From Allosalinactinospora lopnorensis (GTDB taxonomy: Bacteria > Actinomycetota > Actinomycetes > Streptosporangiales > Streptosporangiaceae), in assembly GCF_000981225.1 (NCBI RefSeq), contig NZ_LAJC01000006.1:56784-120783 (forward strand): 64,000 nucleotides of DNA, read 5' to 3'. Positions 37,214 to 46,133 of this stretch are shown piece by piece (position 1 is the stretch's first letter; the number at the start of each line of letters is the position of its first letter). A program made the position numbers and the translations under genes. The notes under the pieces were generated by a model, which saw only the letters and a program-made list of their open reading frames with translations, ran no database searches and was not told the DNA's origin.

Positions 37214-38572
37214 TCAGCGCCGCTTGGCGGGGAGGGCGGCCTGGAGCGCCTCGCCGAGGTCCGCGACGCCGATGACCTCGATGCCGTCGATCGACTCCAT
37301 GCTGTCCTTGGGCACGATGGCACGGTCGAATCCGAGCCGCTGCGCCTCGATCAGCCGCCGGGAGATGCCGGTGACCGCCCGTACCTCGCCGGCCAGGCCG
37401 ACCTCCCCTATGGCGGCCAGTCCTCTGGGGAGCGCGACGTCCCGGTTCGAGCTGGCGACCGCCAGCGCCAGGGCGAGGTCCACTGACGGCTCGCCCAGCC
37501 GCACCCCGCCGACGGTGGACGCGTAGACGTCGGCGCTGGCGATGTGGATGCGCGCCCGGCGCTCCAGGACCGCCATGACCATGTTCACCCGCGCGTTGTC
37601 CAGGCCGGAGGTGGCCCGGCGCGGCTGCGGCAGGTTCGAGGACGCCACGAGGGCCTGAACCTCGGCGATGAGGGGGCGCCGCCCTTCGAGGGTTACCGTC
37701 ACGCAGGTGCCGGGTACGGGCTCGTTTCGGCGGGTCAGGAACAGGCCGCTGGGGTCGGGCAGGCCTATGATCCCGGCGTCGGTGAGCTCGAAGCAGCCGA
37801 TCTCGTCGGTGGGGCCGTAGCGGTTCTTGGTCGCGCGCAGCATGCGCAGCTGGGAGTGCCGGTCGCCTTCGAACTGCAGGACGACGTCCACCAGGTGTTC
37901 CAGCAACCGCGGGCCGGCGATGGTGCCGTCCTTCGTGACATGGCCGACCAGGATGGTGGCGATCCCGTGCTCCTTGGCGAGCCGGATCAGCGCCCCCGCG
38001 ACCTCGCGGACCTGGGTCACCCCGCCGGGGGCGCCGGCGGCGTCGGGGGAGGTCATGGTCTGCACCGAGTCGACGATGAGCAGACCGGGTGCCACCGAGT
38101 CGACGTGGCTGATCACCGAACCGACCGAGGTCTCGGCGGCCAGGTACAGCTTGGCGGAGAGCGCCCCCAGGCGCTCGGCCCGCAGCCGTACCTGACCGGT
38201 GGACTCCTCGCCCGTCACGTACAGCACGGGACCGGAGTCGGCGCGCAGTGCCGCGACCTCCAGGAGCAGGGTGGACTTGCCCACCCCGGGCTCGCCGGCC
38301 ATGAGCATCACCCCTCCCGGGACGATGCCCCCGCCAAGTACCCGGTCGAGTTCCTCGAGTCCGGTGAGTTCGGCGTGCGCGCTCTCGACGTCGATCTCGG
38401 TGATGGGCCGGGCGGGAGCGGACACGCGCGCCGGGGGGATCACGGTCGAGGTGGGGGCGCCGCCTTCCTCGACCGTGCCCCACGCGTGGCATTCGCCGCA
38501 GCGCCCCACCCATTTGAGGGTGGTCCACCCGCATTCGGTGCACCGGAACGTGCTCTTCGCAGCCTTGGCCAT
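37214..38572 (-). CDS. radA: DNA repair protein RadA
   Basis: A RecA-like ATPase/helicase acting in branch migration during recombination repair. It is 452 residues from ATG 38572. The N-terminal zinc finger is C11, C14, C25 and C28 (CTECGWTTLKWVGRCGEC). Walker A GEPGVGKST is at 93-101 and the RadA-specific KNRYG motif at 249-253 (KNRFG in most bacteria). The C-terminal Lon-protease-like domain follows. disA, commonly beside radA in actinomycetes, is not adjacent here: the upstream side is a short intergenic gap. Confidence 0.97.
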   Translation of the reverse strand: MAKAAKSTFRCTECGWTTLKWVGRCGECHAWGTVEEGGAPTSTVIPPARVSAPARPITEIDVESAHAELTGLEELDRVLGGGIVPGGVMLMAGEPGVGKSTLLLEVAALRADSGPVLYVTGEESTGQVRLRAERLGALSAKLYLAAETSVGSVISHVDSVAPGLLIVDSVQTMTSPDAAGAPGGVTQVREVAGALIRLAKEHGIATILVGHVTKDGTIAGPRLLEHLVDVVLQFEGDRHSQLRMLRATKNRYGPTDEIGCFELTDAGIIGLPDPSGLFLTRRNEPVPGTCVTVTLEGRRPLIAEVQALVASSNLPQPRRATSGLDNARVNMVMAVLERRARIHIASADVYASTVGGVRLGEPSVDLALALAVASSNRDVALPRGLAAIGEVGLAGEVRAVTGISRRLIEAQRLGFDRAIVPKDSMESIDGIEVIGVADLGEALQAALPAKRR

Positions 38573-38792
38573 GGATGCACGCTAGCGCCCGCCGGTGACA
38601 TTCCCGGCCACCCGCCGCACGGAGCGGCATGGATTCGAGGAGGATCCGGCGCGGCCAAATGGACTCCCCGACCTCGAAGCATTACTTTCCGTACTCAAGT
38701 AACTTCACATTGTTTTTCATGTGGGTGCGCTGCCGGTTCGGCGCGCTGCTCGCCCCCGGTATCCGCGGCCCGCCTACCCTGAGGAGAGCCGA

Positions 38793-39719
38793 GTGCCAGC
38801 TAAGAATCCCGGCCGCCGTCCCGCCATCGTTCTGGGGCTGGCCGGTGCGCTGACCGTCACCGTGCCTCCCGCCGCCTCGGGCGCGGCCGACGCCCACGCC
38901 GCCCCGGCCGAGACCGCTCTCACGGAGCGCTACGTGGCTCTGGGGGACTCGTTCACGGCGGGACCGTTCGTCTCCCCTTCGGGGGAGGGGCCTCTCATGT
39001 GCCTGCGCTCCGGGAACAACTACCCCAATGTCGTGGCCGAAGCCCTGGGGGTGGGTGAGTTCCACGACGCGAGCTGCGCGATGGCGCGGACCGAGCACAT
39101 GACCGAGCCGCAGTCCCTCGGGTTCGGTGTCGACAACCCGGCCCAGTTCGACGCGCTCAGTGAGGACACCACGCTGGTGACACTGGGGATCGGGGGCAAC
39201 GACTTCGGCTTCACCGAGATCCTGCTGAGGTGCGCCGTGCTGAGCGCCACCGACCCGCAGGGCTCGCCCTGCCGGAACCACTACGCCGGCGAGGACGGCG
39301 ACGAGCTCCGGGAGCGCCTGCCGGAGGTCGGCGAGAAGGTGGCCGCAGTGCTGAACGGTATCCGCGATCGCAGCCCGGACGCGACCATCGCCGTCGTCGG
39401 CTACCTGCAGATCCTTCCCGAGCACGAGGGGTGCTGGCCGAGGGTGCCGCTCGCCGCGGGGGACACCCGGTATCTGGATGCGGCGCAGAGCGCCCTGAAC
39501 GCGGAGATCGAGAAGCGGGCCGCCGGCGCCGGGGCGCACTTCGTCGACGTCTTCGAGCGCGGCCACGATATATGCGCCGATTCCCCGGACCGATGGGTCG
39601 AGGGCATCTTCCCGGACAAGCCGGCCGCCCCCGTCCACCCCAACGAGACGGGCATGGCGGAGGCGGGCGCGCGCGTCAGCACGGCCCTCAGCGACAGCGA
39701 GGGGGCCCCAATCGCATGA
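38793..39719 (+). CDS. Secreted SGNH-hydrolase esterase/lipase
   Basis: A 308-residue exported enzyme from GTG 38793, set by GAGGAGA at 38781-38787. The signal peptide covers residues ~1-38. SGNH blocks are GDSFTAG (51-57, nucleophile S53), GGND (134-137) and a C-terminal VHPNETG with catalytic H282. Cysteines at about 70/95, 147/160 and 214/261 fit the three disulfides of the Streptomyces SGNH esterase subgroup. The leader looks Sec-type. Substrate is unknown; esters or lipids are likely. Confidence 0.9.
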   Translation: MPAKNPGRRPAIVLGLAGALTVTVPPAASGAADAHAAPAETALTERYVALGDSFTAGPFVSPSGEGPLMCLRSGNNYPNVVAEALGVGEFHDASCAMARTEHMTEPQSLGFGVDNPAQFDALSEDTTLVTLGIGGNDFGFTEILLRCAVLSATDPQGSPCRNHYAGEDGDELRERLPEVGEKVAAVLNGIRDRSPDATIAVVGYLQILPEHEGCWPRVPLAAGDTRYLDAAQSALNAEIEKRAAGAGAHFVDVFERGHDICADSPDRWVEGIFPDKPAAPVHPNETGMAEAGARVSTALSDSEGAPIA

Positions 39720-39828
39720 CACCGGAAGCCGCCTCGGGGCCCCTCTGGTACGGGCCGGAACGCAGCCGACCAGGCAGGGGAGATGCGCGGCTCCTGTGCG
39801 GAGTCCGGGCTTCCGGGCGCGGGCGGCA

Positions 39829-39868
39829 CGGGATCCGCGGAACCGGCGCCCCGGTTCCGCGGATCCCG
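39829..39868. terminator. Perfect 18-bp stem hairpin after the esterase gene
   Basis: CGGGATCCGCGGAACCGG (39829-39846), loop CGCC, then the perfect complement CCGGTTCCGCGGATCCCG (39851-39868). It lies about 110 bp after the esterase stop and before the first lipoprotein gene. No U-tract follows. A terminator is the simplest reading, but a perfect stem of this length could also be a protein-binding site. Confidence 0.6.
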
Positions 39869-39979
39869 TTCGCGTTAACAGTGATGTATCCCGAACCACA
39901 TAGGATCTTCGCCATTAATCGGAGTGATTAGTGCGAAGCCGTGGAATCCATGCGCTTCCGCTTCGCTGAGAGGACTCGT

Positions 39980-40678
39980 ATGCCTGCCTCCCCTCGTCCG
40001 TGGCGCACCGGCCTCCCGTCCTTCTGCCTGGTGTCGGCCGGTGCCGTACTCCTCCTCTCCGCCTGCAGCGCGGGCGGGGCGGAGCCGGGCGCGGGGGTCG
40101 CCGCCGAGCGGGGCGGAGTCCCGGACGAGGCCGGGGCGGAGGGCGATACGAGCGGGTTCCGCCAGGGGCCCGTCCCCGATGAGCGGCATCCCGAGGTCGA
40201 CGAGGCGGACCTGCCGGAGGAGCCGGAGCCCGATGCTCCGCTGAGCGATCGCATGGCCTGGGCGGCGCTCAAGGAGATCTCCGAGTTCGCCGGAAAGGCG
40301 GACCCCGGCGCCACGGTGGCCTGCCCGGAGATCGAGGGCGAGAGCGGTGAGTCGGTCACCTGCGAGGTCAGCTATTTCGGTGCGGAGATCGAGTACCGGA
40401 TCGACATCGAGGAGAACGGGTCGCTGCTCCGCTACGACGCCACGGCCAACGGCATGCCGTTGCTGCGTGACGTCATGGAGGCGGGTCTGCGCAGCTACGA
40501 GGACTCCGAGTACACGGTGTGCGAGATGGACGAGATCGAGCTGGTCACACCGAACGAGGACTCCGGTATCGAGTGCCGGGCACTGGACGAGGAGCGCGGG
40601 ACCGTGGTCAGCTACGTGATCCTGCCGACGGTCAGCGGTTCCCCCTCGTTCCTCGACGAGGACACCGAGCTCTCCTAG
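39980..40678 (+). CDS. Secreted lipoprotein, DUF4333-like (paralogue 1)
   Basis: A 232-residue lipoprotein from ATG 39980, after GAGAGGA. The lipobox is LLLSAC. The mature N-terminus is Ala/Glu/Pro-rich (GPVPDERHPEVDEADLPEEP). The folded part contains WAALKEISEFAGKADPGATV, ACPEIEGESGESVTCEVSYF and a second cysteine pair near the end (CEMDEIELV and CRALDEERG). The C-x12-C spacing with a small beta-sheet resembles DUF4333 lipoproteins of actinobacteria. It is similar in layout to the next gene. Function unknown; cell-envelope location is certain from the lipobox. Confidence 0.75.
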   Translation: MPASPRPWRTGLPSFCLVSAGAVLLLSACSAGGAEPGAGVAAERGGVPDEAGAEGDTSGFRQGPVPDERHPEVDEADLPEEPEPDAPLSDRMAWAALKEISEFAGKADPGATVACPEIEGESGESVTCEVSYFGAEIEYRIDIEENGSLLRYDATANGMPLLRDVMEAGLRSYEDSEYTVCEMDEIELVTPNEDSGIECRALDEERGTVVSYVILPTVSGSPSFLDEDTELS

Positions 40679-41118
40679 CGCCGAACCGCTGCCGGTCCTG
40701 GCGCCCTAGATCCTCAACGGCGATTTCGGCCCTGAGAACACCCGGATTCCCTTCCTTCCGAAAAACGGGGAACCGGGATGCTCCGCCGGGAGTCTGATCT
40801 GCTGACCTTCGCAGAGATTCGCAGAGATTCGCAGAGAGAAGAGCCCGGAAGAAGAGAACGCCGTGGAATCCGCTGCTACCGAGATACGCCTGTACGCCGT
40901 ACGCGCGTCGGCGTGCCCGAACGGCGATCCCTGACGTCCTCGCCCGAGGGTTTCACCTGCGGCGGCCTCCCGCGATTCCAGCGGGCCCGATCAGCCGGCC
41001 CGCCCTTGGCGCTCCGCCGGACTCCAGGTCCTCCGGCTCCGGCCCCCGCCGAGCCTCGGAGCGATCCCTTACCAGAAGAGCCCTTGATGGGCTCTCCAGG
41101 TGTATCGAAAGGTTGCAC
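40679..41118. other. Intergenic region between the two lipoprotein genes, 440 bp
   Basis: No gene is supported. It holds a triple tandem repeat (listed separately) and, from 41090 on, the AAAGG ribosome-binding region of the second lipoprotein. The GTACGCCGTACGC-like stretch near 40890-40905 is a short imperfect palindrome. No promoter is convincing. Confidence 0.5.
40808..40837 (+). repeat. Three tandem copies of TTCGCAGAGA
   Basis: Perfect 10-bp direct repeats at 40808, 40818 and 40828, between the paired lipoprotein genes. The 10-bp period equals one helical turn, so a cooperative regulator could bind all three on one DNA face; slippage is the simpler explanation. Confidence 0.8.
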
Positions 41119-41811
41119 ATGACGATCCCCCATCACCTCTGGACGACCCGTGTGGCTACGGGCCTGATGTCCCTCGGTGCGGTCCTCTCGCTGTCCTCCT
41201 GCGGACTGCCGCTCCCCTTGCCGGGGTTGCCCGACGTGGCGGAGGAGAGAGGCGACGCGCCGCGGGACGACTCGGCGGAGGAGCAGGCGGACCAGGCTGG
41301 GCCGGCCGCTGAGGAGGGCGAGTTCCGGACCGGCCCGGTCCCGAACGGGAGCGCGGACTTCGACGATCTTCCCGAGGTCGACTCCACTGACCCGGCCGAG
41401 CAGGTCGAGGGCGAGCTGGCGAACGTGGTCCAGGAGTTCGCGATGACGGAGGATCCCTCCACGGACGCCGCCTGCGACGGCTTCGACAGCTCGGCGGACT
41501 CCGTAGTGGACTGCAACGTCACCTTCCAGGGCATCGACGTCCCGTTCGAGGTGGAGATCAGCGGCGGGGAGTCCGTCTTCAGCTACACCCCCGATCCGGT
41601 CGAGGGCATGGTGGCCTCCCGCGACGCGCTGGAGGACGAGACGCGGTACCACACCGGAAACGAGTCGGTCCGCTGCACCATGGACGAGTTCCAGCTCGTC
41701 CCCGTCGGGGAGGACATCCCCGACCTGACCTGCCACGCCAAGGACGACCCCGACGAGTACACGGTCAGCGTCAGCGCCTACGGCTCGATCTATCTCAGCC
41801 GCGTGTACTGA
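41119..41811 (+). CDS. Secreted lipoprotein, DUF4333-like (paralogue 2)
   Basis: A 230-residue lipoprotein from ATG 41119, after AAAGG. The lipobox is LSLSSC. As in the preceding lipoprotein there is an acidic Pro-containing linker (EFRTGPVPNGSADFDDLPEV), then a domain with two cysteines in ACDGFDSSADSVVDCNVTFQ and two more in the C-terminal part (VRCTMDEFQLVPV and LTCHAKDDPDEYT). The shared GPVP segment, cysteine spacing and gene order indicate an old tandem duplication, but residue identity is modest. No enzymatic motif is seen. Confidence 0.75.
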   Translation: MTIPHHLWTTRVATGLMSLGAVLSLSSCGLPLPLPGLPDVAEERGDAPRDDSAEEQADQAGPAAEEGEFRTGPVPNGSADFDDLPEVDSTDPAEQVEGELANVVQEFAMTEDPSTDAACDGFDSSADSVVDCNVTFQGIDVPFEVEISGGESVFSYTPDPVEGMVASRDALEDETRYHTGNESVRCTMDEFQLVPVGEDIPDLTCHAKDDPDEYTVSVSAYGSIYLSRVY

Positions 41812-41832
41812 GGAGCTGGCTTTCCCGCGCTC

Positions 41833-42519
41833 TCAGTACTCCCGCCACCACAGGTTGACGGCATAGTCGACTTCGAGGCCGGGGTGCGACGCGATGATCT
41901 CTTCGGCGAGGTCCGGAGGGAACTCGATACGCACCACCGCCTCGAAGTCGGCGCGCCGTTCGAACAGCCAGCGCATGGTGAGCGGCTCGCGCTGGAACCC
42001 CTGAGCCGACCAGAAGCGCTCGATGCCGTGGGGGTCGTACCCCGGCAGGAAGCGCCGGAACCAGCCGCCGAAGGTGCTGCGCGTGGCGTCGTTGTCGATG
42101 ACGAACGCGACACCGCCGCGCCGCATGACGCGCCGCAGTTCCGCCAGTCCGGGTTCGCAGCCCCGGCCGAAGAAGTAGGCCCAGCGCGCGTGCGCGACCT
42201 CCACGGAGGCGTCGGGGAGCGGGAGCCGCTGCGCGACAGCGTTGTACACGGTGATGTTGGCCAGCCTGTCGGCCCGGGACCGGGCGGCGGCGGCGAGCTC
42301 CGTGTGGGGCTCGACCCCCGTGACGCGCCGTGCCCGGACGGCGAAGCGGGGCAGGTGATAGCCGGTGCCGCAGCCGATGTCCAGGACGTGGGCGTCCTCC
42401 ATGGTGCGGATGCCGCGCATGGCGGCGTCGATGACCTGGTCGGGGTCGACCGCGTTGTTCTCCAGCTCATAGACGCGGGGACTGTTCCAGATGTTGGGGC
42501 TCGGGACGGCCCCCGGCAT
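41833..42519 (-). CDS. Class I SAM-dependent methyltransferase
   Basis: A 228-residue enzyme from ATG 42519, behind GGTGAG at 7 nt. Motif I is VLDIGCGTGYHLPRFAVR near residue 44, with an acidic residue at the end of strand 2 (VTGVEPHTEL) and motif IV-like ASVEVAHARWAYFFGRG. The N-terminal PSPNIWNSPRVYELENNAVD is characteristic of the small-molecule methyltransferase next to this sugar-isomerase-like gene in actinomycetes. Substrate unknown. It is transcribed divergently from the isomerase-like gene, 80 bp away. Confidence 0.85.
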   Translation of the reverse strand: MPGAVPSPNIWNSPRVYELENNAVDPDQVIDAAMRGIRTMEDAHVLDIGCGTGYHLPRFAVRARRVTGVEPHTELAAAARSRADRLANITVYNAVAQRLPLPDASVEVAHARWAYFFGRGCEPGLAELRRVMRRGGVAFVIDNDATRSTFGGWFRRFLPGYDPHGIERFWSAQGFQREPLTMRWLFERRADFEAVVRIEFPPDLAEEIIASHPGLEVDYAVNLWWREY

Positions 42520-42599
42520 CACGGCGCTCACCCGGTGGACGATAGCGACTCCCGTCGGAGGTGAGCCAATTCGCGGCCACACCGCATAGTGTTGTTCGG

Positions 42600-43514
42600 G
42601 TGAGCGCTATCCAGGTCCCAGACGCGCCCGTTGTTCTCTCGACGGCGTCGGTCTACCCGGAGAAGACCCCGGTAGCCTTCGAGATCGCCGCGCAGCTCGG
42701 CTACGACGGCGTTGAGGTGATGGTCACCTCGGAACCGATGAGCCAGGACATCGATATGCTGCGCCGGCTGTCGGATTACCACCGGGTCCCGATCCTGGCC
42801 GTGCACGCACCGTGCCTGATCTTCACCCAGCGGGTATGGGGGCGCGACCCGTGGGGCAAGCTCGTCCGTTCGAAGGAGATGGCGGAGGCGCTCGGCGCCC
42901 ACACCATCGTGGTGCACCCCGCCTTTCGCTGGCAGCGCGATTACGCAAAGGAGTTCGACACCGGGATCCAGCGCATGCAGGAGGAGACCGATGTCATCTT
43001 CGCCGTCGAGAACATGTACCCGGTGCGCATGAGGGACAGGGAGGTCGTGCCCTACGCCCCGGGCTGGAACCCGGTGGAGCGGGACTACCCCGACGTCACC
43101 CTCGACCTGTCGCACACGGCGATGTCCGGCTCCGACGCGATGGACATGGCCAAGCGGCTGGGCGGCAGGCTCTCCCATGTGCACCTCGCCGACGGTGTCG
43201 GCGGGCAGAATCTCGATGAGCACCTGATTCCCGGACGCGGTAACCAGCCCTGCGCCGAGCTGCTGGAGCACCTCGCCGTCTCCGGCTACGAAGGCCAGCT
43301 AGTGCTGGAGGTGAACACCCGCAAGTCCGTCGACCGCGAGGCGCGCCGGCTCGAACTCGCCGAGGCACTGGCGTTCACCCGGCTGCACTTCGCGGGCCCG
43401 CCCAGGGAGGCCGAGGACCGGCGGGAGCGGGTATCGATGCGCCGGCGCCCCTCCGATGCCCCTCCGCGCGTGTTCTCGGTCGCGAGCGACGGCACGATCG
43501 TCAGCCAGTCGTAA
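42600..43514 (+). CDS. Sugar phosphate isomerase/epimerase-like TIM-barrel protein
   Basis: A 304-residue protein from GTG 42600 with a weak ribosome-binding site. It has the xylose-isomerase-like/AP-endonuclease-2 barrel: [64 protein letters not shown] and [20 protein letters not shown]. The metal-binding His, Glu and Asp residues of that family are present. A C-terminal extension (about 265-304) is Arg-rich. Its substrate is unknown. The TetR gene follows 9 bp later, so the two are probably co-transcribed. Confidence 0.85.
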   Translation: MSAIQVPDAPVVLSTASVYPEKTPVAFEIAAQLGYDGVEVMVTSEPMSQDIDMLRRLSDYHRVPILAVHAPCLIFTQRVWGRDPWGKLVRSKEMAEALGAHTIVVHPAFRWQRDYAKEFDTGIQRMQEETDVIFAVENMYPVRMRDREVVPYAPGWNPVERDYPDVTLDLSHTAMSGSDAMDMAKRLGGRLSHVHLADGVGGQNLDEHLIPGRGNQPCAELLEHLAVSGYEGQLVLEVNTRKSVDREARRLELAEALAFTRLHFAGPPREAEDRRERVSMRRRPSDAPPRVFSVASDGTIVSQS

Positions 43515-43523
43515 CCTGACGCT

Positions 43524-44102
43524 ATGGCGAGAACGGGGCGGCGGCCCGGGGCGACGCGGACCCGGGAGCAGATTCTGAAAGCGGCGCGGGAACAGTTCGC
43601 GGAGGCCGGCTACGACGGCGCGACCATTCGCGAGATCGCGCGCCGCGCGGGTGTCGATCCCGCCCTCGTGCACCACTTCTTCGGGAGCAAGGAGCAGATC
43701 TTCGTCGCGGCGATGCGGCTGCCGTTCAACCCGGCCGAGGTGGTCCACGACATCGTGGCCGACCCGGAGCGCGACCTCGCCGAGGGCATTCTCCGGTTCT
43801 TCCTGGGTGTGTGGGAGAACCCCGAGACCCGCGCCCCATTGCTGGCGTTCTTCCGTTCGGCCACCACGAACGACAAAGCGGCCGCGGCGATCCGGGGCTT
43901 CATCGACGATGTCCTGGTCGAACACATCGCCGCGGAGCTCGGTGTGCCCCCGATGCGCGCGGGGATGGTGGGGTCGCAGCTCTTCGGTATAGCCATGGTG
44001 CGGTACGTGGTCGGTGTCGACGCGGTCGCCTCGGCCGACTCAGACGATATCGTCCGGATCTATGCCCCGGCCATTCGCGCGGTCCTCGGGAAACCGGAGT
44101 AA
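43524..44102 (+). CDS. TetR-family transcriptional regulator
   Basis: A 192-residue regulator from ATG 43524. The N-terminal TetR HTH (residues about 10-56) reads TREQILKAAREQFAEAGYDG, ATIREIARRAGVDPALVHHF, FGSKEQIFVAAM. The C-terminal ligand domain is of the TetR_C_17-like helical type (residues 75-190). It lies 9 bp after the isomerase-like gene and upstream of proline dehydrogenase; targets may include one of these. No obvious operator palindrome was identified. Confidence 0.92.
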   Translation: MARTGRRPGATRTREQILKAAREQFAEAGYDGATIREIARRAGVDPALVHHFFGSKEQIFVAAMRLPFNPAEVVHDIVADPERDLAEGILRFFLGVWENPETRAPLLAFFRSATTNDKAAAAIRGFIDDVLVEHIAAELGVPPMRAGMVGSQLFGIAMVRYVVGVDAVASADSDDIVRIYAPAIRAVLGKPE

Positions 44103-44226
44103 ACGCGGGAATAGTCACGGGGCGGCCCCTTATCCGCCCATGGCCGGATCGGGTGCGTCGCCCGGGCCGGCCGGGACCCGGTCGGCACAGGCTCGTGGAG
44201 CCCCACGGTATGCGAGGAGCGGCGAG

Positions 44227-45159
44227 ATGGTCCTGCGGAACGTCCTCATTGCGGCCTCCGGAAACGAGCGGCTGCGCGCGTTCCTCGCGGGAACGCGCCT
44301 CACCCGGGGGGTGATCGACCGGTTCGTCGCCGGGGAGAGTGCCGAAGACGCGGTCCGGGCGGCCGCCGAACTCGCCGGGCACGGTGTACGCTCCACGATC
44401 GACCACCTCGGCGAGAACACCTTCCACCCGTCGCAGGCCACCGAGGTCACGCGCGGCTACCTGCACCTGCTGGATCGGCTGTCCGACGCCGGTCTCACCC
44501 GGTGGGCCGAGGTTTCGGTGAAGCCGACCGCAGTGGGGCTGGCATTGGGGGCCGAGGGGGAGTCGCTGGCGACCGAGAACATCGGCCGCATCTGCGCCGC
44601 GGCCGAAGCGGCCGGGACCACCGTCACCGTTGACATGGAGGCGGAGGACACCGTGTCGGCGACACTGCGCGCGGTCGCCTCGCTGCGGCGCGGCTACCCG
44701 TGGGTCGGCTGTGTGCTCCAGTCCTATCTGCGCCGGACCGAGGGCGACGTCGCCGCCATGGCCGTTCCCGGCGCCCGGATCCGGTTGTGCAAGGGCGCCT
44801 ACACACCCGACCCCGCCACCGCCTACACAGCGAAACGGGACGTCGACGCGGCTTATGCGCGTTCGCTGCGCAGGCTGTTCGCGAGCGAGGCCTATCCGAT
44901 GATCGCCACGCACGACCCCCGGCTGGTGGACATCGCCGGCATGCTCGCCGAGGTGCACGGGCGCACGTACTCCGACTTCGAGTACCAGATGATCTACGGG
45001 GCCCGCCCGGCCGAGCAGCGGAGGCTGGCCGGACTCGGTGCACGGGTCCGCGTCTACCTTCCCTACGGGCGCGACTGGTACGGCTACCTGCTGCGCCGTA
45101 TAGCCGAGCGGCCGGCCAACCTGGTGTTCGCCGCGCGCGCCGTGGCGTCCAGGGATTGA
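44227..45159 (+). CDS. Proline dehydrogenase
   Basis: Oxidises proline to pyrroline-5-carboxylate with FAD, passing electrons to the quinone pool. It is 310 residues from ATG 44227 behind GAGGAG. This is a monofunctional PRODH without the P5C dehydrogenase part of PutA. Barrel motifs include AEVSVKPTAVGLAL, VTVDMEAEDT, VLQSYLRRTEGDV, RIRLCKGAY, IATHDPRLV and EYQMIYGARPAEQRRLA. The C-terminal YLPYGRDWYGYLLRRIAERP is the proline-binding strand-helix. proC, the reverse step of the same metabolite, follows 65 bp later. Confidence 0.95.
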   Translation: MVLRNVLIAASGNERLRAFLAGTRLTRGVIDRFVAGESAEDAVRAAAELAGHGVRSTIDHLGENTFHPSQATEVTRGYLHLLDRLSDAGLTRWAEVSVKPTAVGLALGAEGESLATENIGRICAAAEAAGTTVTVDMEAEDTVSATLRAVASLRRGYPWVGCVLQSYLRRTEGDVAAMAVPGARIRLCKGAYTPDPATAYTAKRDVDAAYARSLRRLFASEAYPMIATHDPRLVDIAGMLAEVHGRTYSDFEYQMIYGARPAEQRRLAGLGARVRVYLPYGRDWYGYLLRRIAERPANLVFAARAVASRD

Positions 45160-45224
45160 GAGCGCGGGTGCGTGCCGGTGCGTCCGCCCTATACCGTTGA
45201 AAGAGTCCGAAAGGTGTGGGGTGA

Positions 45225-46019
45225 ATGATCGCGATTATTGGCGCCGGCAAGATGGGCGAGGCCCTGCTCGCCGGGTTGCTGGCAACCGGGTATGACCGTA
45301 GCGACGTGCTCGTCTCCGAGCCCGTTCAGGAACGCGCGGACGAAGTGCGAGAGCGTTACGACGCCGTGGTGGTCCCGGCGGCGGAAGCCGCGAAGCGTGC
45401 CCGGACGCTGGTCCTTGCGATCAAGCCGCAGGACATGGTCGAGGTGCTGAACGACATCGCCGACGATCTCGCGGCGGACAGCCTGGTCATCTCCGTCGCG
45501 GCCGGCATCACGACGTCCGTCCTGGAGAAGCACCTGTCCGGCGGGGTCTCCGTGGTGCGCGCCATGCCCAACACCCCTGCGCTGGTCGGCAAGGGCATGA
45601 CCGCCATCTCCGGCGGCCGGCACACCACCCTGGAACAGCTCGACCACGCCGAGCGGCTGCTGAGCTCGGTGGGGCAGGTGATCCGAGTGCCGGAGGGCCA
45701 CATGGACACCGTCACCGCCATATCCGGCAGCGGTCCGGCCTACTTCTACTTCATCACCGAGACCATGATCGAGGCGGGGGTCGCCATGGGGATGCCCAGG
45801 GGGACCGCCGAGAAGCTGGCCCGCCGGACGATCACGGGGGCGGCGGCGATGCTGGACGATTCCGGGGAGCACCCGGTCGTGCTGCGGGAGAACGTCACCT
45901 CACCCGGTGGCACCACGGCCGCCGCGCTCCGCGAGCTGGAGCGCCACGGCGTGCGTACCGCCTTCACCGAGGCCATCGAGGCCGCCCGGAACCGCAGCCG
46001 CGAGCTGTCCGAAGGATGA
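45225..46019 (+). CDS. proC: Pyrroline-5-carboxylate reductase
   Basis: Reduces pyrroline-5-carboxylate to proline with NAD(P)H. It is 264 residues from ATG 45225. The N-terminal Rossmann motif is IAIIGAGKMGEALLAGLLAT. Signature regions ISGSGPAYFYFITETMIEAG and NVTSPGGTTAAALRELERHG are intact. Having proline dehydrogenase next door points to tight proline turnover control in this locus, typical of actinomycetes. Confidence 0.97.
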   Translation: MIAIIGAGKMGEALLAGLLATGYDRSDVLVSEPVQERADEVRERYDAVVVPAAEAAKRARTLVLAIKPQDMVEVLNDIADDLAADSLVISVAAGITTSVLEKHLSGGVSVVRAMPNTPALVGKGMTAISGGRHTTLEQLDHAERLLSSVGQVIRVPEGHMDTVTAISGSGPAYFYFITETMIEAGVAMGMPRGTAEKLARRTITGAAAMLDDSGEHPVVLRENVTSPGGTTAAALRELERHGVRTAFTEAIEAARNRSRELSEG

Positions 46020-46133
46020 GCTCCGGAAGGCGGCGCCGTGTTGCGGCTGTTCGCCGCCCCCGGCACGTCCCCGGCTTGTCGCACTTGACTACTGTGTGCT
46101 TCAGCACACGAATTCCGTCGGCTTGGAGGGCGC

